A stretch of 64,000 nucleotides of DNA from Ursus arctos (GCF_023065955.2 NW_026622997.1:9782001-9846000); one strand, 5' to 3'; shown: positions 21,690 to 32,465, counted from the stretch's first letter. Program-made: numbers and translations. The notes: a model not told the origin generated them from the letters alone.

Positions 21690-22150
21690 TATAATTCTTT
21701 TTTGGGGGGCGGGGGCAGATACTTTTTATTATGGAAAAAAAGCCCCTTAAAATTAACCATCTTAACCATTTTTAAGTGTATAGTTCAGCACTGCTAAGTA
21801 CATTCACATGTTGCGAAACAGATCTTAAGAATCCTTTCAACCTGAAAACTGCAACTCTGTACCCATTCAGCAATAACTCCAGGCACCCAGCTTCCTTCGG
21901 CTTCTGGCAACCACCCCTGCCATCTGCCCTTTTGTGACCAGCTTATTTCATTTGCACAATGTCCTGGAGGTGCATCCATGCTGTAGCATGTGTCAGAAGC
22001 TGCTTCCTTTTAAAAGCTGACTAATATTCCATTGCACGTATATACGACATTTTGTTTATCTGCGATCCACTGGTGGGAATTTGCGTTGCTTCCACCTCTT
22101 GCTATTATGAATGCTGTATCATTCTTTTCATATATTTTCAATGCCCATAC
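21690..22150 (-). repeat. L1 3'-region remnant, minus strand
   Basis: Contains 'AAATTAACCATCTTAACCAT' ... 'GTATAGTTCAGCACTGCTAA' ... 'TGTACCCATTCAGCAATAAC' ... 'CTAATATTCCATTGCACGTA' and 'CACTGGTGGGAATTTGCGTT', the familiar reverse-complement order of an L1 3' end. The element is non-coding and truncated. Confidence 0.75.
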
Positions 22151-22829
22151 TGTAGGAGTTGATTTTTCTTTACTCCATCAAAACAACTGCCATATAAATT
22201 TTAGAGATTCCCCCAAACTATCAAAATGGTACTCATGCCAAAAGTATACACAAAGAGAGATACACTGGGTGCTATTACTTTTCCTCCAAAGGATCTAAAA
22301 CCATCCTATCTTTTCACAGGCTGCTCTAAAGGATGAGAACCATGGGTAAGATATCACTTTTAATTCAAGTTTTGCCCATTATTTAGGGCACTGGAATGTA
22401 TGTTGCAGTGACTGGCAGTGAGAGAAGACAGACATCGTTCACGAGCTTCTCATTGCACAATCGGCACACTAAAAAAGTTACTGGTGGACATTTCTCTTGA
22501 ATGGCCATTTAAAGACTAAACCATAAAATAGCAAACAAAAGTAAAAAAAAAATGGTTTCAGAGACTCTCATCTATCACCATCCAAAATGCCAATAAACTG
22601 GTCGAACTACTTTGCTTTTAGTGACCTACGAATAAAGTAATTAAGTGTAAGCCAAGAAACACTGAAAATACTCACAGTCAGGTTTACAAAATACAATCAA
22701 CCCCTTTCCTAGTATTTTAAATGGCTGCATGGAGTCTGTTCTTAATTGCTCACAACCACAGTTTCATAACCCTGAATCTGATACATCCATTATTTGAACC
22801 GTTTCATTATTAAAAAAAAGCCTAGCTTG
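22151..22829. other. Intronic sequence, nothing recognised
   Basis: AT-rich and free of assignable repeats; lies directly 5' of the PIAS2 pseudogene. Confidence 0.4.
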
Positions 22830-25430
22830 GTGGCTGGGGCACCTGTGGTGGGCCAGGCGCCTCTGCCAGTCACGTGGTGGGGTGGGGCTTCCGTATCAAT
22901 CACGTGGTGGGGCGAGGTGCCTGAGGATGGCAGGCGTGGCGGCTGTAGCGGTGCCCAGCAAAGGACAGTGCTGGAGGTGTCATGGCTGGCGGTGGGTGGG
23001 GTGCTGTGGGGGCAGTGCCTTCAGATTTCCAGGAGCTCAGGAGTGGTGTACCATTTTCCTTCCCTACCAGCAACCTACGCAGTGATCTAGTTCCTCTGCA
23101 TCCACCTGCATTTGGTGTTATCACTGGATACCCATGGACTCTTGAAGGGCTTTCTGGTTTATTCATAATCAAATCATTAGTTTCAATTTGCTTGTTTTTT
23201 AAAGATTTATTTATTTGAGGAAGAGAGAGTATGCACACGTGCACGGAGGGGACAGAGGGCAAAGAGAAGCAGACTCATTGCTGAGCAGGGAGCCATAGTG
23301 GGGTTCTGATCCCACAACCTTGAGATCATGGTCCCAGCCAAAGCCAAGAGTCTGAAACTCAAACCACTGAGCCACCCAGGCACCGCTCATCGGTTTTAAT
23401 TTGGATGGTAGCTCATCTCCTGAAGAACCTGACTTGGCCATGGCCGGAAGCCACTGGTTCCCTTCCACCTCAGGGACAACTCACTCCTGACTCCTCTCCT
23501 GTTGGTTCTTTCGCTTCAAGATAGTCAGCCCATGTTTGAGATGCAGCAGCCATCTCCCCCAATTCCTCTTGTCCATCCTTGATGGGCAGTTTAAAAATTT
23601 GCCCTTTTATGATGTCCCTGATGTTCTCATCAAGCCCACGATTTTAGCTGAAAGCAATAGTCAACAATTTCAAGAGAAGTTTTTATTTTTGTTCTGACAC
23701 CTTAACAAGTTAGAGAGAGATGTATGTCCATGGATTTTTTTTTTTTTCCCCAGGTGGTAGGACAGATTATATAGTCCAAGTTCAGCTGGGACTTTGCCTG
23801 GCAGACACAAGTTGCTCTCAAGAACAAAACTGTCCTAACAGTCTATGTATAAAAGTAAATGGGAAGCCATTTCCTTTGCCTGGCTATGAATTACCACCTA
23901 AAAATGGGATTGAACATAAATACATCTTTAGTTGGGTTATCTTCAGCTGTGCCAAATCAGATTTCCATTTCCTGGGCATTAGAAATTGGAAAGAATTACT
24001 CCATGTCTGTGTATCTTGTATAAAAGCTCACATCAGCCATGTAATTACAGAGACTAAAAATGAGAGGTATTAGAAAACTTGATCATTCCAGAAAACTAAT
24101 TAAAGAAAAACTTACTGCAGTTCCTGATAATGAAATTCCTTTAGGTATCCTTGATGTGCCCTTTAAGAAAAATGAGGCCGACAATCTCATGCCATGCAGT
24201 GACTTATACACATCCATAGTGTTTTGATGCTGCCCTTTATCTGCAAATGAATGAGAAGCCCGCCTGGATTTGTCCTGTGACAAAAAAGTTGCCCATGAAA
24301 AGTCTAATTTTAGATGGGCTTTTTACGGAAATTCTCAATGACTGTTATGATGTGTATGAGATCACATTCCAAGAAGATGATTCTTGGTGTCCAATGAGAC
24401 AGAAGAAAGAAACTATGAAAGTATCCAGCAATCACGTACAAAAATAAGCATTTCAAGTGTCTTCATAAGCCTTCTTCAGGGACGTTAGCCAATGAGGCAA
24501 GAAGAAAGTAGATGTTATTGACCTAACACTAGAAAGCTCTTCCCAGGAAGAGGAAGACCCTCCTGTCAATAGAAAATGCCCCTTGATGTCAGAAACACAA
24601 AGCAGCCTAACCAAAGGAGTGTCAGCCGTCTTTTGTATGGGTACCCAGTGTGACCTCGGTGGATCCTGCTGCTGTTCACCTTCACGAGCTGGAATGTTCA
24701 GACCATTCCAACACAGGCCAACATAAAGCTCATGATCAGCTCTGCCAGGTTCGGATTTTCTTCCACTTACTCCACTTGATCCCTAGTACTGTCCTCTTGT
24801 GGTTTTGGATAGTCTCACCTCACCCTTGACAGCAAGAGAATGTCTGTCACCACCGCCAGCCCCCATGAAAGCAGTCCACATGTTAGCTCATCCAGCAGCA
24901 GAGTGGCACAAGGGTCATCACCAGCAGTGGAAGCATCATTCCTGACACCGTCTCCTCTTCGGATTAAAGGAGGACTCACCTGATTCTAGGAATCATTCAC
25001 TGAAACTGCTCTTTCTTGGGTTTTTCTCTGTGGAAGCTGTTTTTTTGAAAACAACTACTTTGATATTTACTGAAACATCAAATGGATTCTTTTGCTTTCC
25101 GAGAGATGAACACCGAGGACTGCACCAAGAACCAAATGACATGCAAGGATTTTTCTCATTCGTGCTGTACTCTGAACACCAAATACATTCAGCCATAACT
25201 GTATCTTCTTGACAGATGGATTTTAATCTCAGATGTTACTAGATGGATTCGACAAATCAGTTTAAAACTTTTTTGTTGTTATAAACAGCAATGAAGTTAC
25301 ATAAATATTCAGGTAAAGATTTTTTTTCCTAATTAAAAAAAGATGTAATCAGTGATTCTAAAATGATAGCAACTTTTGTTTCACCTGATGTAAAGGAAAA
25401 AATATATGCAAAGAAGTTGTTTGTTAAAAA
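22830..25430 (+). pseudogene. PIAS2P: PIAS2 processed pseudogene, split by a SINE
   Basis: The parent PIAS2 (PIASx) is a nuclear SUMO E3 ligase with SAP, PINIT, SP-RING and a C-terminal Ser-rich tail. The copy follows the spliced message without introns. TLEGL appears at about 23135, then FEMQQPSPPIP (about 23537), GGRTDYIVQVQLGLCLADTS (23756 on), PNSLCIKVNGK, SSAVPNQISISW shifted in frame, SP-RING remnants WICPV and SLILDGLF, then FQEDDSWCPMR, and a C-terminal equivalent ending IIPDTVSSSD plus TAA at 24965-24967, followed by 3' UTR-like DNA and an A-rich tail. Damage includes a 1-bp insertion giving TGA at 23580-23582, TAA at 23703-23705, further frameshifts and loss of an SP-RING cysteine. 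The parent start probably corresponds to about 23016. The GC-rich 22830-23015 is taken as 5' UTR, so the left boundary is uncertain. PIAS2 fits better than PIAS1. It cannot make an active ligase. Confidence 0.93.
23191..23392 (-). mobile_element. Can-SINE inserted inside the PIAS2 pseudogene
   Basis: T-run, AAAGATTTATTTATTTGAGG, 'CATTGCTGAGCAGGGAGCC' body, and a GAGCCACCCAGGCACC head. Near-identical GTTTCAATTTG (23180-23190) and GTTTTAATTTG (23393-23403) flank it and also mark where pseudogene sequence resumes (equivalent of VFSLDG). The insertion is thus younger than the retrocopy. Confidence 0.95.
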
Positions 25431-25532
25431 CAAAACAAAGCAAAACAAAGAAAACCCTTAATTCCACCCCCAGCAAAAAATAAAATAAAATAAACCCACA
25501 AGAAAACAAAACAAAACTCACAAAACACCAAA
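25427..25532 (+). repeat. A-rich tract, probably the decayed poly-A tail of the PIAS2 retrocopy
   Basis: Repeated AAAACAAAACAAAG / AAATAAAATAAAATAAA motifs directly downstream of the 3' UTR-like sequence. Such interrupted A-tracts are what old poly-A tails become. Confidence 0.6.
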
Positions 25533-26802
25533 AACACCCACACTGGCTTAAGAATGACCTACGTGGTATAAAATCATCATCACTGAAAAGCTGCTGGCAA
25601 GACTAGTGCGACTCCAAAACCTTGCTGTTACCCAGCATGTACAATCCCATACTACAGCGTCAAGCATCCTCACCCAAATACTGAAGTCACACGTGAACCT
25701 CGTTTTGTGGGATGCCTTCCTTACTTCAGTACATGTACAACCCAATGTTTGGTAGGAGAACTGAACATTGCTTGGATGGAAATTTAGTGCTAAATCTGCT
25801 AGCCTACTTAAGCTGGTGGTTGGGAACGTTTCAATAGGGAATAGCTATTCCTCTCCTAGAGACTGTGGTTTTACCCAGTTAACTGTGTAAGGAAAGGGTC
25901 CATAACACATGTGAGCACAAGCGTGTGTGCACGCACACACACACAGGCACACACACCCCCCTTCTGTTACCCAGGAGTGCTGCTACCTGAGAACCCAGGA
26001 CAGCAGCGCGGCCTTCATAGGATGCACTCTGATGAACACGGAGAGCATCACATAGCTGGAAATAAACCCAAACTCTGCACATTACGTGAGCTCACCAGGT
26101 TTCTAGAAAAAGCTGCTACACATTTAGGCTGTAACTGAGTATTCCTAAAGTCACAATCTTAATTGGCATAGTCAAAGTAACGAAAGATGGCTCTGGCAAT
26201 GCCTCCCCAGGGCAGCCAGAGTCTCCTGCCCTCTGCTGCTTCTTCCATTTCTTCTCTCACAGACATGGGGCTATTTAGCTAGGTATGTAACAAAGGTGAC
26301 CACTCTACTTCAAAACGCTTGGAAAATACTCTCACTTTGAAGAACACAAAACCTCTGTGAACTATGCAGGGAGAGAGGGCTCCTTGGTGACGGCAATGGT
26401 GTGGGTCTTTAGAGGTCACCTCGAGTTGCAAGGGTATAGAACACAGAAGTAGTGAGACCACATAAAGCAGGCTCTGGTTGTTTAAAATCCAAAGGGGCAT
26501 GACAAACTATAATGAGTGTGGGTGATTACCTGAGAGCTATTCTAATTCATGCCTTATAAACAGGAATCACAAGGAGTATCTTCAGAACAGCAAATTGGAA
26601 GAAAGAACCAAGATGAAAGCATGGTTGACCTTCTTGCTCTTCTTTCTGATATGAAACACCCAAGGGGACTTGTTTACCGTCTGACGTAGAAAGTACTTAG
26701 GTACTTCTTTGCTGCCCAGATTGTGTGAGAGCTGTTTGCCCAACCCTATACACAGCCCAGCTTCTGTTCATCCTTTCTGGCACCATCTGGCACATACACA
26801 AA
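25533..26802. other. Intronic sequence with a CA microsatellite
   Basis: 25917-25963 is (AC)n/(GT)n-rich ending in a C6 run. The frames crossing it are not genes. No exon or clear repeat elsewhere. Confidence 0.45.
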
Positions 26803-26815
26803 AGGCCTCTCCAAC

Positions 26816-27222
26816 GTTTTTTTTTTTTTTTTTTTTTTTTAAGATATTATTTATTTGAGGGGCGCCTGGGTGGTACAGCGGTTGGGCGTCTGCCTTCAGC
26901 TCAGGGCGTGGTCCCGGCGTTGTGGGATCGAGCCCCACATCAGGCTCCTCCGCTATGAGCCTGCTTCTTCCTCTCCCACTCCCCCTGCTTGTGTTCCCTC
27001 TCTCGCTGGCTGTCTCTATCTCTGTCGAATAAATAAACAAAATCTTAAAAAAAAAAAGATATTATTTATTTGAGAGATCCAGAGAGAGTACAAGTGGGTG
27101 GAGACGCAGAAGCAGACTCCCTGCTGAGCAGGGAGCCTGATGTGGGGTGCCATCCCAGGACCTTGGGATCATGACCCTAGCTGAAGGCAGATGCTTAACC
27201 GACTGAGCCACCCAGGTGGCCC
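26816..27222 (-). mobile_element. Can-SINE, minus strand, interrupted by a second SINE
   Basis: The tail part (T-run plus AAGATATTATTTATTTGAG, 26816-26859) and the body and head (27075-27222, ending GAGCCACCCAGGTGGCC) are separated by a plus-strand SINE. The outer element's target duplication is AGGCCTCTCCAAC (26803-26815) / AGGCTTCTCCAAC (27223-27235), one mismatch. Confidence 0.95.
26860..27055 (+). mobile_element. Can-SINE, plus strand, young sub-type, nested
   Basis: GGGCGCCTGGGTGGTACAGC, the 'CTCCGCTATGAGCCTGC' body, and a CTGTCGAATAAATAAACAAA tail. A perfect 19-bp duplication AAGATATTATTTATTTGAG (26841-26859 and 27056-27074) is made of the host SINE's own sequence, proving the order of insertion. 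Frames at 26725-27073 on both strands are SINE translation. Confidence 0.97.
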
Positions 27223-27235
27223 AGGCTTCTCCAAC

Positions 27236-28546
27236 TTTTTGATCCCACTTGGGAAGCAGACAGGGAAGCTAGGCTTAGTGGGGACTGGTCCAGAACTTGC
27301 TTTCAGCAGAAAGGAAATACTCATACAAGTTTCCAGGGTCAATCTGTCTTTGCAGAACCATTTTATATGGACATAATAGGAATTCAGAAAAAGGTGGGAT
27401 ATGAGATGAGATGATGTAGCTGGAAAGAGATTAGAGACTGACAGACTGGATTACAATTTTCAGGGGAGAGTTGGTCTAAGAATGTCAAAGAAAGAACATG
27501 TGTATGCCAGGCTTCTATTGAATGGGCCATAATTATGGAGAGTGAGCAAAAGGAGTCTGATTTGTCCATAATGGAGGAAAAATGGTCTGCCATGTTACTT
27601 CCTGAAATCAGAGTAATCCTTAGGAGTAGTGTGAAAGGCCAATGGGAAATACTAATGCTAAGTGGAACCCTTCAGGGTTGCCGCAACGAAGATGAAATCT
27701 CCCTGCGCACTAAGGATATGAAGGAAGAATGACTTCTGACGAGAGGCTGAGCTAGTGTGGTCCTTACATATCTTGGGTACAAAATTGGGGAATGACTTAA
27801 GAATATCTTTATCCTTCAGTTTCTACTGACTCAGGAGCTTATGTCCTTGAACTTCTGAGTCTGCCTGAAGCTCAGATCTGGCCATGTGACCAGGGACAAG
27901 GCATCCGGCTTGCACCTTGATTTCTCTACCCAAAAGAAGCCAGAAGAAAATCCTTGCTCAGAGACTTCTTTAAAACCTCACAATCTTACCATGTGCACAG
28001 TTGTATTATCAGCATCCTAGCTGATTGAAGGGAATGAAGACACATGCATAGAGAGCAAGATCCACTTTAAAGATGGACTAGAAGGCAGGGAAGAGGTAAA
28101 CAGTGTTGAGAGAGGAGAAAGTCAGGTGGAGGGTTCCACTCTGAGCACTGCCTTTACAGATGTGCATATCTGGCAGCTGCAAAGATGGCTTTCTCATCCA
28201 TGGAAGAGTGGTACTGAGATCAGTGTGTATCTGGGTGGATGGTCTTTGGGTCCAAGTATGCAAGAGGAAGCGGGATCTGATGGGAAGGCTATTACAGCTC
28301 ATTCTGGTTATGTCTCATTAGATTAGAGGCTCAGGGCCTCACTAGGTTTCCGCTTTCCCTTCATGGTTCATTCTCTTTGAGGAGAGGTTCTGGGTGGCCA
28401 GCAAAATACCATGATTTTGGTGGCACAGACCCCCTGCCTGAGATATATGATCCCAGGGGCCAAATATATCTTCATATATTCCTTTAGTCCACAGAGGATT
28501 ATTAAGAGCCCACTGTAGGTGGGGCTTTTCTAGATCCTCCTGATAA
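27236..28546. other. Intronic sequence, nothing recognised
   Basis: Short frames (for example 27535-27732 plus, 28126-28326 plus) lack any known counterpart. Confidence 0.4.
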
Positions 28547-28547
28547 T

Positions 28548-28765
28548 AATAACAGCAAGTATTTACTATGTGCCAGCATCCTTCTAAGGGCTTCACATGT
28601 ATTAATTCATTTGATGCTCACCATAACCCATGAAGTTGGGCCTGTTCTCATCTGCATTTTATATTAGGCACCAAGAGGCTAAATATCTGGCTCAAGATTG
28701 TTAGTAGCCTGAGTCAGGATGTGAACACAGGCAGGCCGGCCCCAGAGCCCATGCTCTGGCCAGTC
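28548..28765 (-). repeat. MIR, minus strand
   Basis: 'AGTATTTACTATGTGCCAGC', 'GTATTAATTCATTTGATGCT', 'CACCATAACCCATGAAGTTG' and 'GAGCCCATGCTCTGGCC' give an almost complete reverse-complement MIR. Confidence 0.88.
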
Positions 28766-28769
28766 AGGC

Positions 28770-29300
28770 ACTGGTGACCATGACAGGGGAGATCCCCATC
28801 CTCATGGAGGAGAAGAAAACAGACAAGGCGATACGTGATGTTATTTTCAGGACTGATAAAGGCCGTAAAGAAAACCAAAGCAGGGTACGGGATAGAGTGA
28901 CAAAAGGAAGGCTATTTTAGACAGCGTGATCAGGACAGCCCTCTGCGAGAAGGTGAAATCAGAATAGAAGTCTGAAGGGAAAAAGGGAATCGAGTGACTG
29001 GAAGGTCTGGGGAGAGAGTATTCCAGGCAGCGGGTACAAAGCCTCTGCGATGGGAACAAGCTGGGGGTGTATGAGGGACATCAAGAAGGCATCTGAAAGT
29101 GTGAGGGAGACATGAGCAATGGAGAGCCTTTGAGGATTTCTTAAGGACTTCAGATTTTATTGCCATGGTGCTATGAAGCCTCTGGAGGGTTTCGAGCAGG
29201 GGTATAACCTGCTCTAATTTTCCTTTTAAGAAAAGATCACTCTGGCAGTACATGAAGGATAGATCATTCAGGCGGGGGATATCAGGGAGGCACGTTAGAG
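28770..29300 (-). repeat. L2 remnant, minus strand
   Basis: 'GGCTATTTTAGACAGCGTGA', 'GAGTATTCCAGGCAGCGGGT', 'ACAAAGCCTCTGCGATGGGA' and 'CTCTGGAGGGTTTCGAGCAG' match the reverse complement of the L2 3' half in order. The minus frames at 28847-29253 are L2 sequence. Confidence 0.8.
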
Positions 29301-31350
29301 GCTATGAGAGCAGCCAGTGTGAAGAAAATACAGACACTGCTTTATCTCAGGCCTTTAGGTCAAGGTCAGCTCATACCAGCATAGAGCAAGGCAGCTCGAG
29401 AAGTCGCCAACATCTCCTAAGCTACCTACGTAAGTGTTACACCTGGATTCAGGAAGTCTTAACAAGAAAGGGAAGTGAACAGCAACTTCCCAGTTGTTGA
29501 CCTGTAATTGGCTAGAGTGAATGCTTTCATTTGTCAGAACCTTCCCGAGCAGGGCTAACATCATCTGCTGCTCTCCTGGCGAACGGCCCTAGGCCTGCAA
29601 GTAGGCACACCTGTTCCCCACAGGCAAGGAAGGTGCTCTTGCCAGGCTGTCCTGGGGAGGGCGCCCTGGCCCCTACAGGTCCAGAGGGGGCAGCATTTGA
29701 GGCAGTTTGGAGTATGGATTCACTGGGGATGTCTAATCTTTTTGTTCTTGAAAGGGTGGTTTTAGCATTTCAAACGTGGAGGTGACACAGACAATTACAT
29801 AACAGAAGAAATGGTGGCACAGAGTACTCACAGGCACCTTTTCTAAGCAGTTTCTACTCTGTGCAACTTTATGCTAAAGGATAAAGCCAGTCTGTCTGGG
29901 AGACGCTTGCCAACATCTACATCAGAAAGTGCCAAAGAATTGAATCTGAGTTTATGCGAAATAAGGACTCAGGCTGCTTGTTTTTTTCCAAGTTCCAGTG
30001 CTAAAGGATCCCATAAAATTCAACCACTGATGCCTGGAAAATGCCATCGTCCTAGAGTTTTCAAAATGACAACTCATTTACCTGTCACGATCAAAGTACA
30101 CGCAAATACACAGATCGGTTTCTTTTTCTGACTATCCTATTATCTTTTCATGGCCTTCCTTAAAGATCATTTCCTAGGCTTGTCTGAATGTGGCAGTTAT
30201 TCTGTTGCTAGATAACTGGAGAACTCAAGAAGGGTTATCAGAATCCAAAAAGTTATTCTAGAAGGGATTGTTTCATTACATTGGAAGACTTCTGAATGTG
30301 ACATAAAGAGAAAACTACAGTATTTAATATTGCTTCTCTTTTTGAATCGTTTAGAGTCAAGCATGAAGAAGGGTAAGGGATGTATGTATACATACATACA
30401 TGTATATATGCATACATATGTCATATAGTATGAGATGATATACTGTCAGCCGAGCTGGGGTATCTCCTGATGATGCTAAACAAGCCCTTTCCGAAAACAC
30501 TAGGCAGAACTGAGGGAAATGGTAAGGGATTTCCCTTCCATACTTTATAAACAAATTTACTGCAAGTAAGAGAGACGGATGGAAGCAGGCTTATGGGGTG
30601 ATTGTTGCTAAATCAAAGAAAAGTAGTGAAAAGGATGATTTTTTTAGAGGGTGAGAAAAGCAACTGAGAGCAGGCCACTTGGCCTCTGACTCTCTAATTA
30701 ATTTTGCAGAAAGAGGGACATATCACACTACCCAGGAGACCACACTGCTGCAGATGTTCCAGGCCACCTCAGGAGAAAGAGAAAAACAAGCACCAATCAA
30801 GGTGATCCCTGGCACTTCTACAAGATAAAGACAAAAACACCTTCCAGGGTCCGTTATGGGGTCAGGAGCTATGCAGCTGTGTTTACACCATTTGCACCTG
30901 CAGATACACCTTCCACGTGGCAACAAAATTCACGTTCCCCACCAATAATCGTGTCTCCAAGGAAGGGGCAACATCACCTTGAATTATGATTTTAAAATAC
31001 TAGGAAGAGTAGACTATATTTATGTTCTTTGACATATGTCAATGCATAAATGTGTAAATATATCTTACAGAGGGACAATAGTTTTAAAAAAGTTTCTCAG
31101 CCTTTAGTGAACGATGAGAATGCAGCATCCCAGAAGGAGGCATTCCCCGAGATTGTGGAAAGCTGGTATTTTCCTTTACGTTCTCCTTGAGTTCAGTAAT
31201 GTAATAGGTCATCTTTGTGTTTATATGAGTAAAAGGAACAGTTTCATGACCCTGTGGTATAAACCATAAACACCAAAAGCAGTGATGGCCAATTAAGCGG
31301 GATATGTCAAAGTTTACAGCTCTTAATGAAAGACAGTACATCATCGAACC
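29301..31350. other. Intronic sequence flanking the LYRM4 exon
   Basis: A TATG/CATA microsatellite lies at 30378-30424. No additional exon was identified between it and the LYRM4 splice donor. Confidence 0.45.
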
Positions 31351-31357
31351 ATCTTAC
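31351..31357 (-). other. LYRM4: Splice donor of LYRM4 exon 2
   Basis: On the minus strand the exon ends CAG and the intron begins GTAAGAT, a strong match to the CAG/GTAAGT donor consensus. Confidence 0.9.
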
Positions 31358-31478
31358 CTGTCGACGAATTATTTCAAGGTCTCTTTTGGCTTTATTCACT
31401 AGGGCTTGAATTTCTACAGGATCCTTTACATTCTTATTTTCTCTGAAGGCATCTCTTATCCTCCTGACAGCGTAAGTT
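31358..31478 (-). CDS. LYRM4: LYRM4 (ISD11) coding exon 2
   Basis: LYRM4 is the small mitochondrial LYR-motif protein that stabilises the cysteine desulfurase NFS1 and, with acyl carrier protein, ISCU and frataxin, builds [2Fe-2S] clusters. The exon is 121 bp. Its first base completes the codon split with exon 1 (Arg29 in human) and is followed by 40 codons beginning [20 protein letters not shown] and ending DLEIIRRQ, corresponding to human residues 30-69 (phase 0 at the end). Seen directly: the conserved Phe of 'DAF' (human Phe40) and the second Arg of 'IRRQ' (Arg68, the site of a human disease substitution) are kept. Against the human protein as I recall it, Thr at 54 is Ala, and Gly-Val at 64-65 is Glu-Ile. 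It has no stop or frameshift and both splice sites are intact, so it is a functional exon and not a retrocopy. The LYR tripeptide itself is in exon 1, outside the window. Confidence 0.96.
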
Positions 31479-31510
31479 CTAAATGAATTCAGGAGAAAAA
31501 AAGAAAAAGT
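31479..31510 (-). other. LYRM4: Splice acceptor and polypyrimidine tract of LYRM4 exon 2
   Basis: On the minus strand the sequence before the exon is TTTTTTTCTCC followed by TGAATTCATTTAG and then the exon, so a clear pyrimidine tract and AG are present. Confidence 0.88.
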
Positions 31511-31984
31511 GTCAGCAGTCTGAAGCTGTGCTTTTAAATGAAATCAAAAGCCTTTCCTTACGAATTAACTGTCTGTATTCCCCTGTGGATAATCCACTTA
31601 GATCTTTGCTCTTGGGACAGGCCCATCTATTACTATTCTGGGATGACTAAGCAAACAGATTAGGGAAATAAATCTAGCACAAACAATTCACATATAAATG
31701 GCAAACTGCTACTGAACTGCTCCTTAGATTCCCGGTTCTTCAGTTATTCACGTCTGCGTTCTCTCCACTAACGCGGATAATTGAACCTTTAATGTACTGA
31801 GACGAAGCAAGAATTAAAAGAGGTGAAATGATGCACCGCATATTCATGCACTAAGACAGTGATCTATGCCCGACTCGGGTCAGCTCTCCAGTCTTGTCCC
31901 ATCTTTCAACAGTTCATTCCTCTTTTGGAATATAACAGGTGAGAATCCTATCACAGTCGAGAGTGGAGATTACACCAAAATGCC
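31511..31984. other. Intronic sequence next to the exon, nothing recognised
   Basis: No repeats and no further exon in this stretch upstream of LYRM4 exon 2. Confidence 0.4.
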
Positions 31985-31997
31985 TTCCTCCATCTTT

Positions 31998-32212
31998 TTT
32001 CTTTTTTTTTAATTTATATGCAAAAGAGAGAGAGAGAGAGGGCCCACGCGTGTACGAGTAGGGGGAGGGGCAGGAGGAGAGAATCTTCAAGCAGATCCCC
32101 CACTGATTGGGGAGCTGGACTTGGGGCTCGTCCTACAACCCATGAGATCATGCCCTGGGCCGAAACCAAGAATCGGATGCTTAACCGACAGAGCCATCCA
32201 GGCCCCCCTGCT
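31998..32212 (-). mobile_element. Can-SINE, minus strand (sense to LYRM4)
   Basis: T-run, AATTTATATGCAAAAGAGAG, 'GGGGGAGGGGCAGGAGGAGA', body 'CCCCCACTGATTGGGGAGCT', and head GACAGAGCCATCCAGGCCCCC. TSD TTCCTCCATCTTT (31985-31997 and 32213-32225). It lies about 520 bp upstream of LYRM4 exon 2. Confidence 0.94.
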
Positions 32213-32289
32213 TTCCTCCATCTTTAAATTGCATACATACGCACATACAAACACCCTCTCCCCACCAATATACACTGCATGCAGCACAG

Positions 32290-32465
32290 GACAGCAGCTC
32301 AAGAGCATAGCTTTCAAATCAGACAAGCTTGGCTTTGCTCCAAGGTCCCACTGTTTTTGTGAACTTTGGCAAGATTCTTAACATAAGCCCATGTTTCCTC
32401 ATCTGTCAAATGGGCATAATACCACCTACCTCTCAGGGCCGCTGGAGGATTCAGCTTTATCATAT
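32290..32465 (+). repeat. MIR, plus strand
   Basis: 'TTCAAATCAGACAAGCTTGG', 'TTCCTCATCTGTCAAATGGG', 'CATAATACCACCTACCTCTC' and 'GGAGGATTCAGC' follow MIR order. Confidence 0.8.

Larger units (their letters stand above)
1..31357 (-). other. LYRM4: LYRM4 intron 2 (partial)
   Basis: Everything on the low-coordinate side of the 31358-31478 exon is downstream of its splice donor on the minus strand. No exon encoding the LYRM4 C-terminus (the part after ...IRRQ) was found down to position 1, so this stretch is read as the 5' part of intron 2. Human LYRM4 is a gene of more than 100 kb with a very short coding sequence, so an intron of over 31 kb is expected. This is inferred from one exon and rests on it. 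Confidence 0.75.

Noticed and set aside
24247..24447. A separate short gene containing SP-RING-like sequence
   Set aside because: It is one reading frame of the PIAS2 pseudogene with an altered SP-RING and an early stop, not an independent gene.
25905..25970. Alternating repeat array as a CRISPR-like structure
   Set aside because: It is a CA/GT microsatellite without spacers; CRISPR is not expected in this mammalian DNA.
26725..27073. Frames on both strands around 26.9 kb
   Set aside because: They translate nested SINEs; similar peptides recur at 54410, 18249, 49715 and 61230 for the same reason.
31358..31478. The LYRM4 match as a processed pseudogene
   Set aside because: Homology stops exactly at consensus donor and acceptor sites, the frame is intact and the neighbouring exons are absent from the flanks.
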